DNA from: Ensifer sp. BR816
GTDB taxonomy: Bacteria; Pseudomonadota; Alphaproteobacteria; Rhizobiales; Rhizobiaceae
Direction of reading: 5' to 3'
DNA length: 64,000 nt
Assembly (NCBI RefSeq): GCF_000378985.1
Contig: NZ_KB905371.1
Coordinates: 186,001 to 250,000, forward strand
Part shown: one piece after another, positions 60,590 to 64,000 of the stretch
How the letters are laid out: every line of letters starts with the position of its first letter
Position numbering within the stretch: the stretch's first letter is position 1
Position numbers and translations under genes: made by a program
The notes under the pieces: model-generated
Seen by the model: only the letters and a program-made list of their open reading frames with translations
What the model was told of the DNA's origin: nothing
Database searches by the model: none

Positions 60590-60883
60590 ATGGCAGACCG
60601 CATCATCGTCTACTGGCGCGATATCCCCGCCCAGGTCATCATCAAGCAGGGCCGCAAGAGCGCAAAGCGTGAACTCTCGCTACGCTTCACGGAGGCAATC
60701 GACATGCGCACCGGTGCTGCCGAGACCAACGAGTACCTTGCCGAGTGGCGCAAGACTGATCCAGTTCCCGTCTCCGGCGATCTCGAGGCGGAAGCCGACA
60801 AGGCGGCGGCTGATGTTGAGGCTTCCTATGGCCGGGCGCGTCTTGTTGCGCTCGTCAAAACCGGAGGCCGCGAAAATGCCTAA
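60590..60883 (+). CDS. 'Virulence factor' family small protein (PF13769-like)
   Basis: 97 residues, MADRIIVYWRDIPAQVIIKQ then AKRELSLRFTEAIDMRTGAA, matching the small family named 'virulence factor' that regularly precedes methylene-THF reductase genes in alphaproteobacterial MttB loci. No enzymatic motif is visible, and the name carries no functional weight here. It may be a small subunit of the methyl-transfer system (inference from context). RBS TGAGGAGAACAGG. Overlaps the next gene by 8 bp. Confidence 0.85.
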   Translation: MADRIIVYWRDIPAQVIIKQGRKSAKRELSLRFTEAIDMRTGAAETNEYLAEWRKTDPVPVSGDLEAEADKAAADVEASYGRARLVALVKTGGRENA

Positions 60884-61460
60884 CCCGAGGGTCGTAACCG
60901 ACAACGCACATCCGGCAAAGAAAACGGCAAGCACCGCCTTTGTTCCGACGAGCGTTTCGCCGAGCCGCCGCGCGCGCTACAAATACACGGTCCGCCTCTG
61001 GGCGGTCAGGAACTCCCGCTTCCTCGACTGGTTTTACAACCGCTTCGCCGACATGTTCCTGCTGCTTCACCCGCTGTGGAACGCCATCGGCTACGGCCGG
61101 GTCGAGCGGCCGGTGACTTTCGTCGAGCGCCACGTCAAGGGCTTCCTCTTCGACTGTCGCATGTGCGGCCAGTGCGCGCTGTCCTCGACCGGCATGTCCT
61201 GCCCGATGAACTGTCCGAAGCAGTTGAGGAACGGGCCCTGCGGCGGCGTGCGCGCCAACGGCAATTGTGAAGTGGAGCCGGATATGCCCTGCGCCTGGGT
61301 GCAGGCCTGGAAGGGATCGCGGAACATGACGAAGGGCGACGCGATCTTGAACGTGCAGAAACCGGTCAACCAGTCACTGCGCGAAACCTCGTCCTGGCTG
61401 CGCGTGACGGCGGAAGCAGCAGCCGCGCGCGAAGCGGCTAAGAAGGAAAGCCGGCAATGA
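60876..61460 (+). CDS. Methylenetetrahydrofolate reductase C-terminal-domain protein (MTHFR_C), Cys-rich
   Basis: 194 residues. The core contains CRMCGQCALSSTGMSCPMNC with PKQLRNGPCGGVRANGNCEV and CAWVQAW: eight or more cysteines in ferredoxin-like and zinc-like spacing, the MTHFR_C (PF12225) pattern. In anaerobic and corrinoid systems this protein pairs with MetF to route electrons. The ATG at 60876 overlaps the virulence-factor gene, and the stop overlaps metF (ATGA), so the three genes are translationally coupled. A longer in-frame ORF from 60561 is not real. Confidence 0.88.
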   Translation: MPNPRVVTDNAHPAKKTASTAFVPTSVSPSRRARYKYTVRLWAVRNSRFLDWFYNRFADMFLLLHPLWNAIGYGRVERPVTFVERHVKGFLFDCRMCGQCALSSTGMSCPMNCPKQLRNGPCGGVRANGNCEVEPDMPCAWVQAWKGSRNMTKGDAILNVQKPVNQSLRETSSWLRVTAEAAAAREAAKKESRQ

Positions 61461-62524
61461 ACCTGAATATCAATCCTCGCGATCCCGATGCTCTTCTCCC
61501 CCCCCTGCCCGGTCATTCCTCCCGCGGCCGTCTTGAGCGCGTGCTGCGCCGTGGCGAGTTCGCCGTCACCGCCGAGCTCAACCCGCCGGACAGCGCCAAT
61601 CCTGAGGATGTCTACGAGCGCGCGGCCATCTTCGATGGCTGGGTCGATGGCATCAACGCGGTCGATGCGTCCGGCGCCAACTGCCACATGTCCTCGGTCG
61701 GCATCTGCGCTCTGCTGACCCGCATGGGCTACGCGCCGATCATGCAGATCGCCTGCCGCGACAAGAACCGCATCGCCATCCAGGGCGACGTGCTCGGCGC
61801 TTCCGCCATGGGCGTGCAGAACATCATGTGTCTCACCGGGGACGGCGTGCAGGCCGGCGACCAGCCCGGCGCCAAGCCGGTGTTCGACCTTGACTGCATG
61901 TCGCTGCTCGAGACGGTGCGCATCATGCGCGACAACTCGAAGTTCCTCTCCGGCCGCAAGCTGACGACGCCCCCGCAGGTCTTCCTAGGCGCCGCGATCA
62001 ACCCTTTTGCGCCTCCCTACGACTTCCGGCCCTACCGGCTGGCGAAGAAGATCGAAGCGGGCGCGCAATTCGTCCAGAGCCAGTATTGCTTCGACGTGCC
62101 GATGTTCCGCGAATACATGAAGAAGGTGCGCGACCTCGGCCTGCACGAGAAATGCTTCATCCTCGTCGGCGTCGGGCCGATGGCATCGGCCAAGACCGCC
62201 CGCTGGATCCGCTCCAACGTGCCGGGCATCCATATTCCGGACAGCGTGATCACCCGTCTCGAGGGTGCGCAGGACCAGAAGAAGGAAGGCAAGCAGCTCT
62301 GCATCGACATCATCAACGAGGTGAAGGAGATCGAGGGCGTCTCCGGCATTCACGTGATGGCCTACCGCCAGGAAGAATATGTCGCGGAGATCGTGCATGA
62401 ATCCGGCGCGCTGAAGGGCCGCAAACCCTGGAAGCGCGAAGCAACCCGCGGGGATGTGCTCGTCGCCGACCGGCTTCAAAATCTGCGAAAGGGTGTTCAG
62501 GACAAAAACAGCAGCGGATTCTGA
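61457..62524 (+). CDS. Methylenetetrahydrofolate reductase (MetF-like)
   Basis: 355 residues. The TIM barrel starts GEFAVTAELNPPDSANPEDV (catalytic Glu position), then DASGANCHMSSVGICALLTR, QIACRDKNRIAIQGDVLGAS, IMCLTGDGVQAGDQPGAKPV (FAD/folate loop), FVQSQYCFDVPMF and GVGPMASAKTARWI. It interconverts methyl-THF and methylene-THF. In this locus it most likely runs in the oxidative direction to dispose of methyl groups stripped from quaternary amines (inference), rather than supplying methionine synthesis. Coupled to MTHFR_C by ATGA. Confidence 0.92.
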   Translation: MNLNINPRDPDALLPPLPGHSSRGRLERVLRRGEFAVTAELNPPDSANPEDVYERAAIFDGWVDGINAVDASGANCHMSSVGICALLTRMGYAPIMQIACRDKNRIAIQGDVLGASAMGVQNIMCLTGDGVQAGDQPGAKPVFDLDCMSLLETVRIMRDNSKFLSGRKLTTPPQVFLGAAINPFAPPYDFRPYRLAKKIEAGAQFVQSQYCFDVPMFREYMKKVRDLGLHEKCFILVGVGPMASAKTARWIRSNVPGIHIPDSVITRLEGAQDQKKEGKQLCIDIINEVKEIEGVSGIHVMAYRQEEYVAEIVHESGALKGRKPWKREATRGDVLVADRLQNLRKGVQDKNSSGF

Positions 62525-62711
62525 GCCCGTGCGGTACCGTCCGGACTTCGTGGAGAACACACGAAGGCACGTTGCTCTTGCGACGACAGCAAAAAATGTG
62601 GACGCTCGGAAAGCGAGGCTTCAAGGATCAGACGATCTTATTTTGACCGTATCAGGATCTCATCGGCTTTCCGCGAAACCGTCATCTGCCCGACCGGCCG
62701 CAGTCGTCGAA
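62525..62711. other. Short gap after metF
   Basis: In related loci this position usually holds the corrinoid protein and methyltransferase genes. None is present here; the sequence is non-coding as far as I can see. Confidence 0.4.
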
Positions 62712-62846
62712 ATGATCAAAGGCATTTTTGAAATGGTCATCAAGAACGCATCGGATCGCTGGGCCGACGTGCTCGATCCAACGGACTCGACGAATACTGA
62801 CTTGGAGTTGAGGTCTGTTCCCGTTAAATGCGCAGAGGCCGCTTGA
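62712..62846 (+). CDS. Possible 44-aa peptide coupled to the next gene
   Basis: MIKGIFEMVIKNASDRWADV and DPTDSTNTDLELRSVPVKC. Its TGA overlaps the ATG of the following ORF (TGATG), which suggests coupling. It could equally be a relic or chance. No domain recognised. Confidence 0.3.
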   Translation: MIKGIFEMVIKNASDRWADVLDPTDSTNTDLELRSVPVKCAEAA

Positions 62847-63142
62847 TGGCAAACGTGGCCCATGTGTTCAGCATCGACTACGTCGCCAAATTGCTCGACG
62901 AAGATCCCGCACTCCTGCAGGCGATCGTCAGCAACGATGACAACCTGAGCTATGGCAGCATCATCAGCCTCTACACCGGACCGGACGAGACAATAACTTC
63001 GGTTACCCGCGACGGAATTGAAGAGTTGGAGCAAATGCTTGCCCATGCTCGACGCACCACTGACGAATGGAACGACTTCCTAGAGGCCTTCGTCGAGGAC
63101 GAGGAACTCATCACGAGCATCAAAACGAGATCTCCGCGCTAA
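62846..63142 (+). CDS. Hypothetical acidic small protein
   Basis: 98 residues, strongly acidic (YVAKLLDEDPALLQAIVSND, FLEAFVEDEELITSIK), probably helical, with a middle strand (IISLYTGPDETITSVT). Composition and codon use look coding. After the stop another frame continues LTPERLRKNAAEKVKKVLGA to 63309, so the original protein may have been longer and frameshifted. I do not recognise the family. Follows the MTHFR genes on the same strand. Confidence 0.55.
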   Translation: MANVAHVFSIDYVAKLLDEDPALLQAIVSNDDNLSYGSIISLYTGPDETITSVTRDGIEELEQMLAHARRTTDEWNDFLEAFVEDEELITSIKTRSPR

Positions 63143-63305
63143 CACCTGAGCGATTACGAAAAAACGCTGCGGAAAAAGTGAAGAAAGTGCTGGGCGCATC
63201 GACTCCGGTCAAAAAGCCAAATGAAACTGACGCGGTTTTACGGCGTGGAGATCTAATGAAACGGGAGCGCGCATCTCAGCCGCGACGGCGCTACAATTCC
63301 TTGTG

Positions 63306-64000
63306 CTAGCGCCACGACCCCTCTCCATTTGAGATTAAGATTGCGCGGAAGTCATTCACATTAGTTCCGGTCGGCCCGGTCTCGAACAGATCTCCAATTG
63401 CCTCAAAACCTGTATAGCTGTCATGTGCGTGTAGCAGATCATTCGTCTTTAGGCCCGCGCGACGCATCCGCGCCGCAGTTGTTCCATCCGCGTACACGCC
63501 AGCATTAGCTTCTGTGCCATCAATGCCGTCAGTATCCGCCGCCAGCACGTGAATATCCTGCCTGCCGTCAATAGCGACTGCCATGGCAAGAGCAAACTCG
63601 CTATTGCGACCGCCCCGGCCGCCACTGCTACCGACACCGTTGTCTCACCGCCAGAGAGCAATACGACTGGTTTGCTGAAGGGCTGATCGTGATCTCCAAT
63701 TTGTCGAGCGATTGCGGCAAGGGTCGATCCAACATCGCGCGCCTCCCCCTCAATTGAGTCCGAAAGTATTGCAGCGCTCAAGCCACGAGACCTGGCCAGG
63801 TCTGCCCCGGCGCGCAAAGAAACACCCGCAGAAGCGATGATATGATGTTCATGCCGGGCGAAAACAGGGTCAAAGGCTGATGGCGCCGGGGTGCTTTCAG
63901 ACCTCAAATGCGCCATAACGGAATCGGGTAGAGCAAGTTGGTACTGCTGGATTACGTCCAGTGCATCGTGGCGGGTCGAACTATCAGGAATTGTCGGGCC
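63306..64000 (-). pseudogene. MOFRL-type glycerate 2-kinase, frameshifted, 5' end beyond window
   Basis: The minus strand reads [33 protein letters not shown], and then in the next frame [37 protein letters not shown] and [20 protein letters not shown]. These are the C-terminal MOFRL motifs of glycerate 2-kinase, which phosphorylates glycerate for entry into central metabolism. A one-base frameshift lies near 63635, between GGETTVSV and the GRGGRN motif. The start is outside the window. It could be a sequencing error or a dead gene. It converges with the small hypothetical gene. Confidence 0.83.

Noticed and set aside
1..64000. CRISPR arrays, tRNA, rRNA or replication (repABC) genes
   Set aside because: No regularly spaced repeats, no tRNA-like cloverleaf recognised, and no Rep or Par proteins in any frame.

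Overview
The window looks like an IS-rich accessory replicon (plasmid or genomic island) of an alphaproteobacterium, most likely Rhizobiales. Three things point there: moderately high GC, the insertion-sequence families present (IS21, IS110, IS630, IS701, ISL3, IS91 and IS1202-group elements together), and a pyrrolysine-free trimethylamine-methyltransferase-type gene next to 'virulence factor' and methylene-THF reductase genes, an arrangement familiar from rhizobia. This is inference from protein families and context, not from a database match. No rRNA, tRNA, CRISPR array or replication origin was recognised.

Layout. (1) 1-1360: a truncated IS1202-group transposase. (2) 1.4-10.0 kb: a tightly coupled operon of three different tyrosine recombinases (the first frameshifted), two small coiled-coil proteins and a RecD2-like helicase, which together look like a self-contained mobile-element core. 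(3) 10.4-11.7 kb: a lone ATP-grasp ligase. (4) 11.9-15.2 kb: IS3 and IS30 debris, then a complete IS630 and a complete IS701 lying end to end. (5) 15.2-20.6 kb: a TetR/BetI-like regulator divergent from an isochorismatase-like hydrolase and a potDABC-type ABC transporter. (6) 20.6-30.0 kb: IS110 debris and a nested IS21. Its istB is interrupted by a 1.7 kb DDE element (exact 5-bp target duplication) and its istA by a block holding a recombinase-in-trio (RIT) remnant and an IS91-type element. (7) 30-33.2 kb: an orphan HyuA-like protein and a SemiSWEET transporter. (8) 33.4-35.0 kb: a complete ISL3. (9) 35.4-47.7 kb, all on the minus strand: two GlxA-type regulators, a tautomerase, an HpbD-like enolase-superfamily epimerase, a non-pyrrolysine MttB homologue, a ProVXW-type betaine transporter, a LysR regulator and two SDR dehydrogenases. 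(10) 47.7-64 kb: IS110 debris, a second ProX, an amidohydrolase, a decayed betaine-binding protein, an FAD oxidoreductase/DapA-like/aldehyde dehydrogenase operon, a second MttB divergent from virulence factor/MTHFR-C/MTHFR, small hypotheticals and a frameshifted glycerate kinase.

How it fits together. Regions 9 and 10 read as one catabolic island for quaternary amines. It supplies high-affinity uptake (ProVXW plus a spare ProX), epimerisation of a proline-type betaine (HpbD-like), corrinoid-dependent demethylation (two MttB homologues), and channelling of methyl groups through tetrahydrofolate (MTHFR pair). An FAD oxidase, a DapA-like lyase/deaminase and an aldehyde dehydrogenase then match the shape of the hydroxyproline-to-2-oxoglutarate route. 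The corrinoid protein and the methylcorrinoid:THF methyltransferase are not in the window. The substrate assignment (proline betaine or hydroxyproline betaine) is inference.

The left half is dominated by mobile DNA. The most unusual part is the three-recombinase plus RecD2-like helicase operon.
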